A stretch of 64,000 nt of DNA, taken from the NCBI RefSeq assembly GCF_003315295.1, contig NZ_QNRI01000003.1, forward strand, positions 62,001-126,000, given 5' to 3'. The number at the start of each line of letters is the position of its first letter. Positions within the stretch are counted from its first letter, which is position 1. The translations under genes were made by a program, and so were the position numbers. Shown in pieces: positions 43,627-52,654 of the stretch. The notes beneath the pieces were generated by a model, which was not told the DNA's origin, made no database searches, and was given only the letters and a program-made list of their open reading frames with translations. The stretch comes from Paraliobacillus ryukyuensis. Lineage in GTDB: Bacteria > Bacillota > Bacilli > Bacillales > Amphibacillaceae.

Positions 43627-43971
43627 ATGCAAACAACTACTATAAAAATAGATAGTGCAGCTATTGTTTTAAAATTGTTAGGCGACAAAACACGCCTAAC
43701 AATGGTGAAACTACTAGAAACACATAATTGTTGTGTTTGTGAATTTGTTGAAATTTTTCAAGCAAGTCAACCTTCGATTAGTCAACACTTACGCAAGCTC
43801 AGAGATGTTGGCTTAGTAAATGAGCAACGACGAGGACAGTGGATTTTCTATTCCATTAATACAGAGCATGCATTCTTCCCTTTTCTAAAAGAAGTATTAA
43901 AACAAGTACCAAAGCAAGATTACAGAATTAAATATCTGGAAGAAAACGGAACACGCATTACGTGTTGCTAA
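43627..43971 (+). CDS. arsR: ArsR-family metalloregulator
   Basis: 114 residues. HTH with the alpha3 metal-site motif NCCVCEFVEIF (CxC type; B. subtilis-like ELCVCDL equivalent), QPSISQHLRKLRDVGLV recognition helix and RRGQWIFYS wing. The C-terminus ends in Cys-Cys, a possible third thiol site. Derepression by As(III)/Sb(III) is expected. First gene of the ars operon; AAAGGAGG precedes the ATG. Confidence 0.93.
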   Translation: MQTTTIKIDSAAIVLKLLGDKTRLTMVKLLETHNCCVCEFVEIFQASQPSISQHLRKLRDVGLVNEQRRGQWIFYSINTEHAFFPFLKEVLKQVPKQDYRIKYLEENGTRITCC

Positions 43972-43986
43972 TTGGAGGTATTGCAA

Positions 43987-45285
43987 TTGTCTACATCAGT
44001 TATCTTAGCTTTACTTATTTTTTTGATTACACTAGTACTCGTTATTTGGCAGCCAAAAGGTTTATCCATTGGTTGGTCCGCTTGCGGCGGTGCCATCTTG
44101 GCTTTGCTTGTGGGTGTGGTTGATTTTCATGATGTCATAGAAGTTACAGGAATTGTTTGGAATGCTACATTAGCATTTGTCGCTATTATACTTATTTCTT
44201 TAATATTAGATGAGATCGGATTTTTTGAATGGGCAGCGCTACATATGGCGCGGGCTGCTAAAGGACATGGCATGAAGATGTTCATTTATGTAAGTGTATT
44301 AGGTGCAGTGGTTGCTGCTTTTTTTGCAAACGATGGTGCCGCGTTAATCTTAACACCAATTGTTCTCGCTATGGTTCGTCATTTGAATTTTAAAGAAAAA
44401 ATGGTCTTCCCATTTATTATCGCCAGTGGTTTTATTGCGGACACGACGTCGTTACCATTAGTGGTCAGTAATTTAGTGAATATCGTATCAGCAGATTATT
44501 TTACTATTAGCTTTGTTGAATATGCTTCACGCATGATTGTACCTAACCTATTTTCTCTTAGCGCCACCATCCTTGTGTTATTCATATATTTTAGAAAAAG
44601 TATTCCTAGAAGCTATGATTATACACAACTTAAACAACCATCAGAAGCCATCAAAGATAATAAAATGTTTCGCTTATCTTGGTACGTCTTAGCACTGTTG
44701 CTAATTGGTTACTTTGTTAGTGAATTTATTCAGCTTCCCGTGTCAGTTGTTGCTGGGATCATCGCTATCTGCTTCTTAATTATGGGGAAAAAAAGTACAG
44801 CCGTGGATACAAAATCGGTAATAAAAGGCGCACCTTGGGCAATTGTATTTTTCTCTATTGGTATGTATGTCGTAGTCTTTGGTTTACGAAATGCGGGTCT
44901 CACTGATTTATTAGCAACTGTCATTCAAGCAAGTGCAGAACAAGGATTATTTATTGGTACCATTTCAATGGGATTTATCGCAGCAGTTTTATCTTCAATC
45001 ATGAACAATATGCCTACCGTTATGATTGATGCCATTGCAATTGATGCAACGAACACATCAGGAATTATTAAAGAAGCGCTTATTTATGCAAATGTGATTG
45101 GCTCAGATCTGGGACCAAAAATTACACCAATCGGATCACTAGCTACCCTGTTGTGGTTACATGTTTTATCACAAAAAGGGATAAAACTTTCTTGGGGCAC
45201 TTACTTTAAGACAGGAATTATATTAACTATACCAATTTTGTTTCTTACACTTGTCGGTTTATATCTCACATTGCGCTTTTTATAA
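43987..45285 (+). CDS. arsB: Arsenite efflux transporter
   Basis: 432 residues from a TTG at 43987 (GGAGG, 8 nt spacing); a TTG at 43972 in the same frame is inside that site. About 12 helices with the ArsB hallmark segments [36 protein letters not shown] and [17 protein letters not shown], and [20 protein letters not shown] near the end. Exports As(III) by membrane potential. No arsC or arsA is adjacent. Confidence 0.95.
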   Translation: MSTSVILALLIFLITLVLVIWQPKGLSIGWSACGGAILALLVGVVDFHDVIEVTGIVWNATLAFVAIILISLILDEIGFFEWAALHMARAAKGHGMKMFIYVSVLGAVVAAFFANDGAALILTPIVLAMVRHLNFKEKMVFPFIIASGFIADTTSLPLVVSNLVNIVSADYFTISFVEYASRMIVPNLFSLSATILVLFIYFRKSIPRSYDYTQLKQPSEAIKDNKMFRLSWYVLALLLIGYFVSEFIQLPVSVVAGIIAICFLIMGKKSTAVDTKSVIKGAPWAIVFFSIGMYVVVFGLRNAGLTDLLATVIQASAEQGLFIGTISMGFIAAVLSSIMNNMPTVMIDAIAIDATNTSGIIKEALIYANVIGSDLGPKITPIGSLATLLWLHVLSQKGIKLSWGTYFKTGIILTIPILFLTLVGLYLTLRFL

Positions 45286-45348
45286 GTCGATTATTTTTAA
45301 AAATTAGCAAAATACTACTACTAATCACCCATGTACGGAGGTATTTAT

Positions 45349-46992
45349 ATGAAAATCATTATTATTGGTTCTGTTGCAGCCGGAACATCAGTTGCAGCAA
45401 AAGCTAGAAGGAATAATGAAGATGCTGAAATTACGATTTATAATGCCGATTATGACATCTCCTATTCCATCTGTGGAATCCCCTACTTTCTAGGGGGCGA
45501 AGTGGACGAGCTGGAACAACTAACCCCAAGAGATGCGGCATGGTTTAAGAAACGTTATAACGTCGACATCTATACCCGTCACGAAGTAGTAGCGATTGAT
45601 TCTAATACGAAAACAATACAAGTTAACAACTTAGAAACGGAGGAAACAAAAGAAGATCACTATGATACCTTAGTATTTGCAACTGGCGCGACGCCTATCT
45701 CACCAGCAATTAAAGGAATCGATCAAAAGCATGTTTTCCAAGTTCGTAACATCCAGAACACAGCTGCGATTCATCAGTTTATGACAACAAACCAACCGAA
45801 AAAAGTAACGATTATTGGTGCAGGTTTTATCGGTTTAGAGATGGCAGAGCAATTAGCACATAAAGGTTTAGACGTTACGATTGTGCAACGAGGGAAGCAA
45901 ATTATGTCTCATCTAGATAAAGATATGGCATTTCGTGTCGAAAAACATCTTAGGAAAAATAATATTCATCTTCTCTTACATGAAACAGCTGCTAACATCA
46001 CAGCAACCTCCGTTGATCTCGAAAGTGGAAAAAGCATTGATACAGATATGGTAATCTTAGCAACCGGGGTAAAACCAAATACTAAACTAGCACAAACGGC
46101 TGGGGTCAAACTAGGTAAGACTGGAGGTATCGCAGTTAACACAAAAATGCAAACCAACATAACCGACATTTATGCGGTTGGTGATGTTGCGGAAAGCTTT
46201 TCATTCATCACCAATCAACCAATCTATCGCCCATTAGGTTCGACCGCAAATAAAATGGGACGGATTGCTGGTGATATCATTACTGGTGGTAGTTTGGAAC
46301 ACCGTGGCATCTTAGGTACTGGTATTTTACGTGTGTTTGATTTAGCTGTAGGTTATACCGGATTAAATGAACAAGAAGCAATAGCTGAAGGCTTTGACAT
46401 TGAAGTGTTGCACAATATTAAACCAGGAAATGCAGCTTATTTGGGCGGGAAAGAAATGGTGATTAAAGCCATTGCTGACCGAAAAACAAGTCATCTTCTG
46501 GGCGTCCAAATTATTGGGGAAACGGGAGTCGATAAACGATTGGATGTATTTGTTACAGCTATCTCTTTAAAGGCAAAAGCAGAAGACCTATTCCATTTAG
46601 ACCTGGCTTATGCGCCACCTTTTAGTACAACAAAAGACCCCGTCATGTATACGGGGATGGCTTTACAAAATGCCATTGATAAAAAGAACAAATTAATTAC
46701 CCCTGGTGAATTACTCGATCGGATTAATCATGGGGAAGCATTCCAGATTATTGATACACGGGCACCAAAACAGTATGACGTAGCCAACGTAGCTGGTGCG
46801 ATTAACATTCCATTAGCACAATTACGTGAAAAAGCAACTGAGTTAGACCATAATCTACCGACAGTAACGTATTGTAATAAAGGTGTAACCGGAAACGCGG
46901 CGCAAAATGTTTTACTCAATATGGGATTTAAAGAAGTCTTTAACCTTTCAGGTGGAAACAAAAATTATCAATCATACATCAAGCATAATTAA
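45349..46992 (+). CDS. cdr: CoA-disulfide reductase with C-terminal rhodanese domain
   Basis: 547 residues from the ATG at 45349 (GGAGG). FAD-binding IIIGSVAAGTSVAAKARRNN; active-site Cys in ISYSICGIPYFLGG; NAD(P)-binding VTIIGAGFIGLEMAEQLA; dimerisation domain; then a rhodanese domain (about 455-547) with QIIDTRAPKQYDVANVAGA and the nucleophile in TYCNKGVTGNA. Such CoADR-RHD fusions reduce CoA disulfides or persulfides. Its place after arsRB suggests thiol repair under metalloid stress (inference). Confidence 0.92.
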   Translation: MKIIIIGSVAAGTSVAAKARRNNEDAEITIYNADYDISYSICGIPYFLGGEVDELEQLTPRDAAWFKKRYNVDIYTRHEVVAIDSNTKTIQVNNLETEETKEDHYDTLVFATGATPISPAIKGIDQKHVFQVRNIQNTAAIHQFMTTNQPKKVTIIGAGFIGLEMAEQLAHKGLDVTIVQRGKQIMSHLDKDMAFRVEKHLRKNNIHLLLHETAANITATSVDLESGKSIDTDMVILATGVKPNTKLAQTAGVKLGKTGGIAVNTKMQTNITDIYAVGDVAESFSFITNQPIYRPLGSTANKMGRIAGDIITGGSLEHRGILGTGILRVFDLAVGYTGLNEQEAIAEGFDIEVLHNIKPGNAAYLGGKEMVIKAIADRKTSHLLGVQIIGETGVDKRLDVFVTAISLKAKAEDLFHLDLAYAPPFSTTKDPVMYTGMALQNAIDKKNKLITPGELLDRINHGEAFQIIDTRAPKQYDVANVAGAINIPLAQLREKATELDHNLPTVTYCNKGVTGNAAQNVLLNMGFKEVFNLSGGNKNYQSYIKHN

Positions 46993-47001
46993 AAAATTAC
47001 C

Positions 47002-47041
47002 AAGCGTGAAAAGATACAAGCTATTCTTTTCACGCTTTTTT
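47002..47041 (+). terminator. Terminator of the ars operon
   Basis: AAGCGTGAAAAG / CTTTTCACGCTT followed by TTTTCG. Confidence 0.9.
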
Positions 47042-47126
47042 CGTTAACACAAGGAAGAAGAACTTATATGAAAAGCAGGAGTATTCCATTAAATAAACGA
47101 ATGAATAATTAAGGAGGGAGTCGCTT

Positions 47127-47927
47127 ATGACGATTTTTAACGAAACAACATTACAAGGAAAACATGTGCTAATCACTGGTGCAACAGGTGGTATTGGTTA
47201 TCAAACAGCTATTACAGTTGCGGAAATGGGAGCTAAAGTAACCATAACCGGTAGACAAGAGGAAAAGTTGAAGCAGTTAGAACAAGTGTTAAAAGAAAAA
47301 AACACACAAACTGAAGTATTTAGCTATGTAGCAGATCTTGCTGAACCGACTGAACAACAAGCACTAATCGAACAGGCCCAGTTAACGTTTGGGCCCATCA
47401 CCCATTTAGTTAATTCTGCCGGTGCATTTGCTGACGACAAAGTCGAAGATCTAACACAAGCACAACTAGAGCATACGATGTATCTTAATTACACCATTCC
47501 AATCTTATTAACCCAACAAGTGTTTCCAGCAATGAAAAAAATGAATACTGGTGCTATTGTAAATGTTTCTTCTTTATCTGGCTTGCGCGGTACGTTTGGT
47601 GGGACGGCATATTGCGGATCTAAATTTGCCTTAATTGGTTTCACTCAATCATTTGCGTTGGAAGCAATCCAGTATGGTGTACGTGTAAATGCGGTTTGCC
47701 CTGGCTTTGTGGAGACAGAGATGGCCTATACCGCTATGAGGAAAAAAGGTATGCGTGCTAATCGATCTTTTGAAGAACAATATGAAGTTTCTCGTCAGGG
47801 ATTACCTTCAGGTCATATCACTACACCAAAAGAAGTGGCTAATACCATTGTGTTCTTACTCACGGATGCAGCAAAGAACATCGTTGGTGAATCGGTCAAA
47901 ATTTCTGGTGGAGCTGTGATGCGCTAA
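47127..47927 (+). CDS. Short-chain dehydrogenase/reductase
   Basis: 266 residues, classical SDR. Cofactor motif ITGATGGIGYQTAITVAEMG, NSAGAF, catalytic Ser in NVSSLSGLRG, YCGSKFAL (YxxxK), VCPGFVETEMAY. Resembles FabG/3-hydroxyacyl reductases but the substrate is unknown. Strong ribosome site AAGGAGGGAG. Monocistronic. Confidence 0.9.
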   Translation: MTIFNETTLQGKHVLITGATGGIGYQTAITVAEMGAKVTITGRQEEKLKQLEQVLKEKNTQTEVFSYVADLAEPTEQQALIEQAQLTFGPITHLVNSAGAFADDKVEDLTQAQLEHTMYLNYTIPILLTQQVFPAMKKMNTGAIVNVSSLSGLRGTFGGTAYCGSKFALIGFTQSFALEAIQYGVRVNAVCPGFVETEMAYTAMRKKGMRANRSFEEQYEVSRQGLPSGHITTPKEVANTIVFLLTDAAKNIVGESVKISGGAVMR

Positions 47928-47940
47928 CAAAAAAGAAAAT

Positions 47941-47975
47941 AAGGACGAATAACTCGTTTGTTATCCGTCCTTTTG
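47941..47975. terminator. Bidirectional terminator between SDR and AAC(3)-like genes
   Basis: AAGGACGAATAAC / GTTATCCGTCCTT with one mismatch, between convergent genes. Confidence 0.85.
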
Positions 47976-47984
47976 CATTTATTA

Positions 47985-48800
47985 TCAAATACCTTGATAA
48001 GCGTCACGCTTTGTTAGCCAATTTTCGGCAAAATCTACTGCTTTTTTGAAAGGAATTATTCGGAATGTTGCTGACCCAATTTTAGACTTAGGAATATACA
48101 TTGTATCTTCTAGACTCTCCCCAATGTAAGGAAAGAGCTCATCTCGAAACGTGATTTCTTGATGGCTTTTCCAAACCCGCTTTCCGTCTTCCAACACCGG
48201 TGCATGTCTTTCTTTGTATTTTTGATTCGGGAGACGATATTCTGCTAAGTGAAAAGCAGTGCAATTATCAAACCCTACGCCTAACAAAAGAATATGACTA
48301 TTCGGAAGTGTATAAAGCTTCTGCAATGGAGATTGCTCACCTAAGCCCAATGCAAGGGGTTGCCCATTAATAACAGTATCACGATACTTTCCCCAAGCAG
48401 CAAATGAAAAATTCGGGTGACTACTACGTTTCACACCAGGATAGGAGCGAAAAGTTTCTACGATTCTACCCATTTGAAAAGTAGGTGTGTAAGCAGGATC
48501 ATAAGCAGGCATTGTATTGCGGATTGCATCCCACCATGCTTCTGGTACAGCCGGATTCCCCCATTCTGATGGATCAGATAAGTCGGCAGATTGAGTAGGC
48601 ATTACAATCGTACCTTCCTCGGTTACGACCTCCATCAATGCTTGAATAACCGCTATCGGTCCACCACTCACCCAGCCAAGCGAAGAAAGAGAGGAATGAA
48701 CGATAACTTGCATACCCGCTTCTACGCCTAAAGCTTTTAGGTCATTCGTAATCGATTGTTTCGTACGGGGTTCGTCTGTTCGTTTAACTATCTCGTCCAT
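47985..48800 (-). CDS. AAC(3)-family N-acetyltransferase (YokD-like)
   Basis: 271 residues. Antibiotic_NAT fold: VIVHSSLSSLGWVSGGPIAV, GTIVMPTQSADLSDPSEWGNP, FQMGRIVETFR, RSSHPNFSFAAWGK and the catalytic-His region SHILLLGVGFDNCTAFHLAEYR. True AAC(3) enzymes acetylate aminoglycosides; Bacillus YokD relatives have uncertain substrates, so a resistance role is not implied. Third gene of a minus-strand operon with two nucleoside hydrolases. Confidence 0.9.
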   Translation of the reverse strand: MDEIVKRTDEPRTKQSITNDLKALGVEAGMQVIVHSSLSSLGWVSGGPIAVIQALMEVVTEEGTIVMPTQSADLSDPSEWGNPAVPEAWWDAIRNTMPAYDPAYTPTFQMGRIVETFRSYPGVKRSSHPNFSFAAWGKYRDTVINGQPLALGLGEQSPLQKLYTLPNSHILLLGVGFDNCTAFHLAEYRLPNQKYKERHAPVLEDGKRVWKSHQEITFRDELFPYIGESLEDTMYIPKSKIGSATFRIIPFKKAVDFAENWLTKRDAYQGI

Positions 48801-48820
48801 TCTCTCTCTACCTCCATCTT

Positions 48821-49768
48821 TTAATTAATTGCTGCTAAACAGTCTATCAAAGCCGCTTTAAATCGTTCTCGGTCAACAAGTTCACAAACACGAACATTGG
48901 CTGGGTGTGCTAACCTACCATTGATATCGACTAAACTATATCCTCGTGTCAGCTCCCCTTTTGTTTCAATATCAACATAATAATCATTCGATTTGGCCAT
49001 GATTGCTTCATCGGCGGCAATCGCCATTAACAACGTATCTGGGTGGGTGGTTCCATTTAAACGGTGGACTTCTTTATTAAAGGCTTTTACGACTGTATTA
49101 ACCGCAACGAAAAAATCCGATCCTTTTGTCTGAAGCTGTTCAATGTCCGCATGGTCGGCATCATCCATGACGGAATACTGCGTGCACATTTCCCAACCAA
49201 CCATTGTCATCGGTACACCGGAATGTAACACAATTCTTGCCGCTTCTGGATCAACATAAAAATTATATTCAGCAGCTGGTGTAATGTTACCGAGGTAATT
49301 ATTTGTTCCACCCATAATGAAGATTTCTTTTATCTTCGGAACAATGGTTGGATCTTTTTTCATCGCCATCGCAATATTAGTTAAGGGCGCAATCGCAAGA
49401 ACAGACATTTCACCTGGATTTTCATGAATTTTTCGAATGAAAAAGTCAACGGCATGTTCTTGTTCTGGACGTTGCTTGGCTAGTGGAAAATTCGCACCAC
49501 CCATACCATCCGAGCCATGCACATCTTCCACGGTACGGTGTTGGGACTTTCCTAACTGAAGGATCGGGGTTTCGTGTCCTTTAAAAACAGGCACTTGTCC
49601 CCCTTTACCTGCTACTTCAATCGTATACAATGCGTTTTCAACTTCTTGAGCAAACTGCACATTTCCACCGGTAATCATCACACCTTCGACTTGAAAGTGA
49701 TGTAGGGCCATTAGGATGGCAATTGTATCGTCTCCAGCTGTATCTGTATCAATAATGACTCGTTTCAC
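48821..49768 (-). CDS. Inosine-uridine preferring nucleoside hydrolase (first paralogue)
   Basis: 315 residues from a GTG at 49768 (GGAGGAGGCTAC). Ca-binding DTDTAGDDTIAIL motif (DxDxxxDD), MGGTNNYLGNITPAAEYNFYVDPEA (the NxxxD-type binding motif) and VGWEMCTQ. Hydrolyses N-glycosidic bonds of ribonucleosides. Cotranscribed with a second hydrolase and the AAC(3)-like gene. Confidence 0.9.
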   Translation of the reverse strand: MKRVIIDTDTAGDDTIAILMALHHFQVEGVMITGGNVQFAQEVENALYTIEVAGKGGQVPVFKGHETPILQLGKSQHRTVEDVHGSDGMGGANFPLAKQRPEQEHAVDFFIRKIHENPGEMSVLAIAPLTNIAMAMKKDPTIVPKIKEIFIMGGTNNYLGNITPAAEYNFYVDPEAARIVLHSGVPMTMVGWEMCTQYSVMDDADHADIEQLQTKGSDFFVAVNTVVKAFNKEVHRLNGTTHPDTLLMAIAADEAIMAKSNDYYVDIETKGELTRGYSLVDINGRLAHPANVRVCELVDRERFKAALIDCLAAIN

Positions 49769-49780
49769 GTAGCCTCCTCC

Positions 49781-50719
49781 TTACTTCACTTGTCGCGCCA
49801 AATCTGTGATATAATCAAAAAACGCATCTGCTGTAACATCATAGACAACACTGACCTCGCGACCCGTTTCCGATTCAATCGTACGTCCTTGACTAGGTAC
49901 TTCTGTTAAAACTTTTCCTTTAACTGTTTTCGTTTTAACCAGATCCGGTTTACCTATGTAAGCAGTCGTTAATACATCCCATAGATAATATGTTGAGTTT
50001 GTCTCCACATGTACTAGTGGAGGAACAGCAGCATAACATTGACCTAAAAAGTCGATACCTTCATCTTTTCGTAAAGAAGCCCATTTTTGACGCACATCTA
50101 AAGTAAGTGGTACTTGTTGTGTGCTTTCTAATGCGACCATTTCAATCGTAATGTCACTTGCCCACACACGTTGAGCCGCGGACGGATCCCAGAACACATT
50201 CCATTCTGCTGTACCGTCATGTTCTGGTTCTTGCACGTTTCCTACATCTTCAAATGTGCCACCCATCCAAACGAGCTTTTCTATCTTATCTTCAATTTCT
50301 GGTGCTTCATCTAACGCTCTCGCCAAATCCGTTAATGGTCCAGTGAATAGCAACGTTGTTTTTCCCTCTGTTTCCAGTAGTTTTTCGATCATATGACGAT
50401 GCGCATAGAGCGGACTTAATAGTGTGTTCATTTCACCACTTTCATTTAGAATTGGCAAAGCATCAACTGTGAATGTATGCATGCGCCAAGCACTTGGAAA
50501 AGGATTCTCTCCACGTGAGTTTGATTTTGCCACTTCGACTTGATAAGAGGCGAATCGATCGATGATCTTTCGACTTGCATCAGCACCAGGTTCTAAATAT
50601 CCATCTGCTGGGATAACTCCGACACCAGTTAATTCTACATCTTCCATTTGTGTTAGTAAAAATAGCGATACTAGATCGTCTACTCCTGCGTCGTGATTAA
50701 AATATACTTTTTTGGTCAT
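49781..50719 (-). CDS. Nucleoside hydrolase (second paralogue)
   Basis: 312 residues. Ca-binding motif NHDAGVDDLVSL, where Asn-His-Asp replaces the usual Asp-x-Asp, still with the essential Asp-Asp. Then LLFTGPLTDLARALDEAPEI, WMGGTFEDVGNV, TAEWNVFWDPSAAQRVW. Divergent from its neighbour, so a different substrate is likely. First gene of the operon; AAAAGGGGATGCAACA precedes the ATG. Confidence 0.88.
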   Translation of the reverse strand: MTKKVYFNHDAGVDDLVSLFLLTQMEDVELTGVGVIPADGYLEPGADASRKIIDRFASYQVEVAKSNSRGENPFPSAWRMHTFTVDALPILNESGEMNTLLSPLYAHRHMIEKLLETEGKTTLLFTGPLTDLARALDEAPEIEDKIEKLVWMGGTFEDVGNVQEPEHDGTAEWNVFWDPSAAQRVWASDITIEMVALESTQQVPLTLDVRQKWASLRKDEGIDFLGQCYAAVPPLVHVETNSTYYLWDVLTTAYIGKPDLVKTKTVKGKVLTEVPSQGRTIESETGREVSVVYDVTADAFFDYITDLARQVK

Positions 50720-50793
50720 TGTTGCATCCCCTTTTCTATGTAATTAAAAATATTGTACTATATTTATTCGACGGATTTCGAGTATTTCAAAAA

Positions 50794-51474
50794 TTATTTA
50801 TTCGATTCTGATACTTGAGCTACCTGAACCGATTCGTCTGTCTGTTCTAACGCACTCGGTAGATACTTATACACCGCATCAACATAATAAATATCCCCAT
50901 AACAAGCGTCATATTCTTCTGCTTCATCTCGCAAACAACTATAGTTGCCTGTATTTTTTAGTTCATCGTATTTTTTTTGTGAAAATTTAATAGCCAAATC
51001 TTGTGAATATCCCATTTCTTTTTCTACTGCATAGTCAATAAACCCTAAACCAAAGTTATAAGATTGGAGTGCTAATTCAAGATCACCATTAGCTGCTTCC
51101 AAGGTATCTAAGAAATAAGATACACCATGTTTAATCGATTGATTCGGATTGTCGATACACCCTACCTCACCACAGGCACTTTCAGAAGCTTGCATAGGGT
51201 CATCTCCTCGCCCAGCTGATTCTTGCATCATTAGCGCTAGGACTACAGCTGTATATTCCTCTTTCGCTTCTTTAGCTAGTTCTTTTTCAACGATAGGTTG
51301 ATAGGAAATAACATCCTCCGTTAATGGATATGGATTTACTTCTTCTCTGCCTACTTCATTTGCAAAGATAACAACAAAGAAAAGTACCATCCCTATGGTT
51401 ATAATCGCACCAATTAATAGAATACTAGCTTTCATCAGACGCTTCATTCGCTTCCCCCATAGTTTTCCTTTCAC
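50794..51474 (-). CDS. Membrane-anchored lysozyme-like (CwlT N-domain type) protein
   Basis: 226 residues from a GTG (GGGGTGATATTCA). One N-terminal helix (about 14-36) then an extracellular lysozyme-like domain: LALMMQESAGRGDDPMQASES (catalytic Glu in MMQESAGRG), NQSIKHGVSYFLDTL, and LALQSYNFGLGFIDYAVE. Three or four cysteines (ACGEVGC; SCLRDEAEEYDAC) may form disulfides. Similar domains occur in CwlT and conjugative elements; here there are no conjugation genes. Possible role in spore or wall remodelling. Confidence 0.8.
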   Translation of the reverse strand: MKGKLWGKRMKRLMKASILLIGAIITIGMVLFFVVIFANEVGREEVNPYPLTEDVISYQPIVEKELAKEAKEEYTAVVLALMMQESAGRGDDPMQASESACGEVGCIDNPNQSIKHGVSYFLDTLEAANGDLELALQSYNFGLGFIDYAVEKEMGYSQDLAIKFSQKKYDELKNTGNYSCLRDEAEEYDACYGDIYYVDAVYKYLPSALEQTDESVQVAQVSESNK

Positions 51475-51561
51475 TGAATATCACCCCATCTCCTATTTCG
51501 TTTCCTGTCCTTATTGTAGCATTTTTTTGACAAAAACAAACGAAAATAGCTGACTGAAGTA

Positions 51562-51609
51562 ATAAAAAAATACACTTCTATCAATATGACGCTACTGATA
51601 AAAGTGTAT
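51562..51609 (-). terminator. Terminator after the 51664-51933 gene
   Basis: ATACACTTCTATCA / TGATAAAAGTGTAT, one mismatch; minus-strand tail of seven T. Confidence 0.85.
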
Positions 51610-51663
51610 GCAAAAATAAATCCATGACATGTTTCCATTAACATGTTGACTATAGCTACTAGT

Positions 51664-51933
51664 TTAATAAAATGTCCGATTTAGATCAGATAGAATCCCC
51701 TCAAAACTATTCCTATCTTTTTCCATTAACTGTTTGATTTCTTCGACAATATGGGATTCAAACTGAGTTGTTAGATTGGATTGCTCGCTACTTTTTCTCC
51801 ACTTCTTTTTAAGTAAAAGTAAACAAATAGCATCTTCAATTAACTCTTTATCCGATTCATCCGCTACTAATAATTGTTCAACTTGTTCATTTATTTGATT
51901 CCATAAAAGTTGTTCCTTCACGATCACTCCCAC
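51664..51933 (-). CDS. Small charged protein, unknown
   Basis: 89 residues or slightly fewer; GTG starts at 51933, 51927 and 51921 are all possible, the last giving MKEQLLWNQINEQ with GGGAG upstream. Predicted helical, Glu/Gln/Lys-rich, no signal or known motif. Its start overlaps the stop of the upstream gene, so translation is coupled to it. Confidence 0.6.
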   Translation of the reverse strand: MGVIVKEQLLWNQINEQVEQLLVADESDKELIEDAICLLLLKKKWRKSSEQSNLTTQFESHIVEEIKQLMEKDRNSFEGILSDLNRTFY

Positions 51934-52505
51934 TCCCTTTCCACTTTTTGCAAGCTTACCGTATTCATTGCCTCTAACCCCGTGGTATGATTTTCACTAT
52001 AAATGAAACCTTTAATCGAACAAAAAAAACTTCTTTCCACAGGCCAACTAACGGTGAAATCGGAAAAAGCCACACTAGTAAATGGTTCAATTGGCTGTTT
52101 ACCTACCCATTGAAACCAATACATATTTTGTTCATCGGTATCGGTGATTCTTTCCCAATTTGCGGCTATGTTTTGGTTATTTTGTTGTTTATTATTCGTC
52201 ACATATTTTCCAGAAAACTGATAATTATCATCTGTTTCGATAACAAGACAGACCGATAACTGCTCAATTGGATCAAATGTAAAATTATGTATTGCTAAAC
52301 TTCCAATAATGACATTATCTTCATCTGCTTGTTCCGTTAGATTGCAACTGTAAGAAAAAAAGGCAACTACCGATTCATACTGCTCTGGTATAGGCTGTTC
52401 ACTTTGCTTGTTATTATCCATAATCCGTTTTATTTTTGAAATATATGCCTCACGTTGTAAATCCAACTCCTCTAACTTCTCTTCAATTTTAGATAACCTA
52501 GTCAT
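51924..52505 (-). CDS. Coiled-coil protein of unknown function
   Basis: 193 residues. An N-terminal coiled coil (RLSKIEEKLEELDLQREAY) is followed by a beta-rich domain with aromatic residues (NFTFDPIEQLSVCLVIETDDNYQFSGKYV; MYWFQWVGKQPIEP). No family recognised. Strong ribosome site (GAGGAGGGG). Cotranscribed with the 89-residue gene; the setting suggests a spore-surface or morphogenetic role, which is inference. Confidence 0.6.
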   Translation of the reverse strand: MTRLSKIEEKLEELDLQREAYISKIKRIMDNNKQSEQPIPEQYESVVAFFSYSCNLTEQADEDNVIIGSLAIHNFTFDPIEQLSVCLVIETDDNYQFSGKYVTNNKQQNNQNIAANWERITDTDEQNMYWFQWVGKQPIEPFTSVAFSDFTVSWPVERSFFCSIKGFIYSENHTTGLEAMNTVSLQKVEREWE

Positions 52506-52612
52506 ATAACCCCTCCTCTATATCAATTTATGCTTTTCAACAAAATTTATTAAATAAAAGTACGAGGGAAAATCACAAACGCAAAGCAGCACTATGACGA
52601 TAATTTTTAATA

Positions 52613-52645
52613 CAATAAAAAAGGACTATTTCAAAAGAAATAGTC
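52613..52645 (-). terminator. Terminator after the 52655-53356 gene
   Basis: GACTATTTC / GAAATAGTC, perfect 9-bp arms, 4-nt loop, then CTTTTTTATTG on the minus strand. Confidence 0.9.
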
Positions 52646-52654
52646 ACTGATTTT

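Noticed and set aside
47985-48800. Acquired aminoglycoside-resistance gene
   Set aside because: The AAC(3) fold is clear, but there are no mobile-element signs next to it, it sits in a metabolic-looking operon, and Bacillus YokD-like members are chromosomal with uncertain substrates.
50794-51474. Part of an integrative conjugative element (CwlT-like lysozyme domain)
   Set aside because: No relaxase, coupling protein, VirB4 or integrase genes anywhere near; only the lysozyme-like domain is shared.
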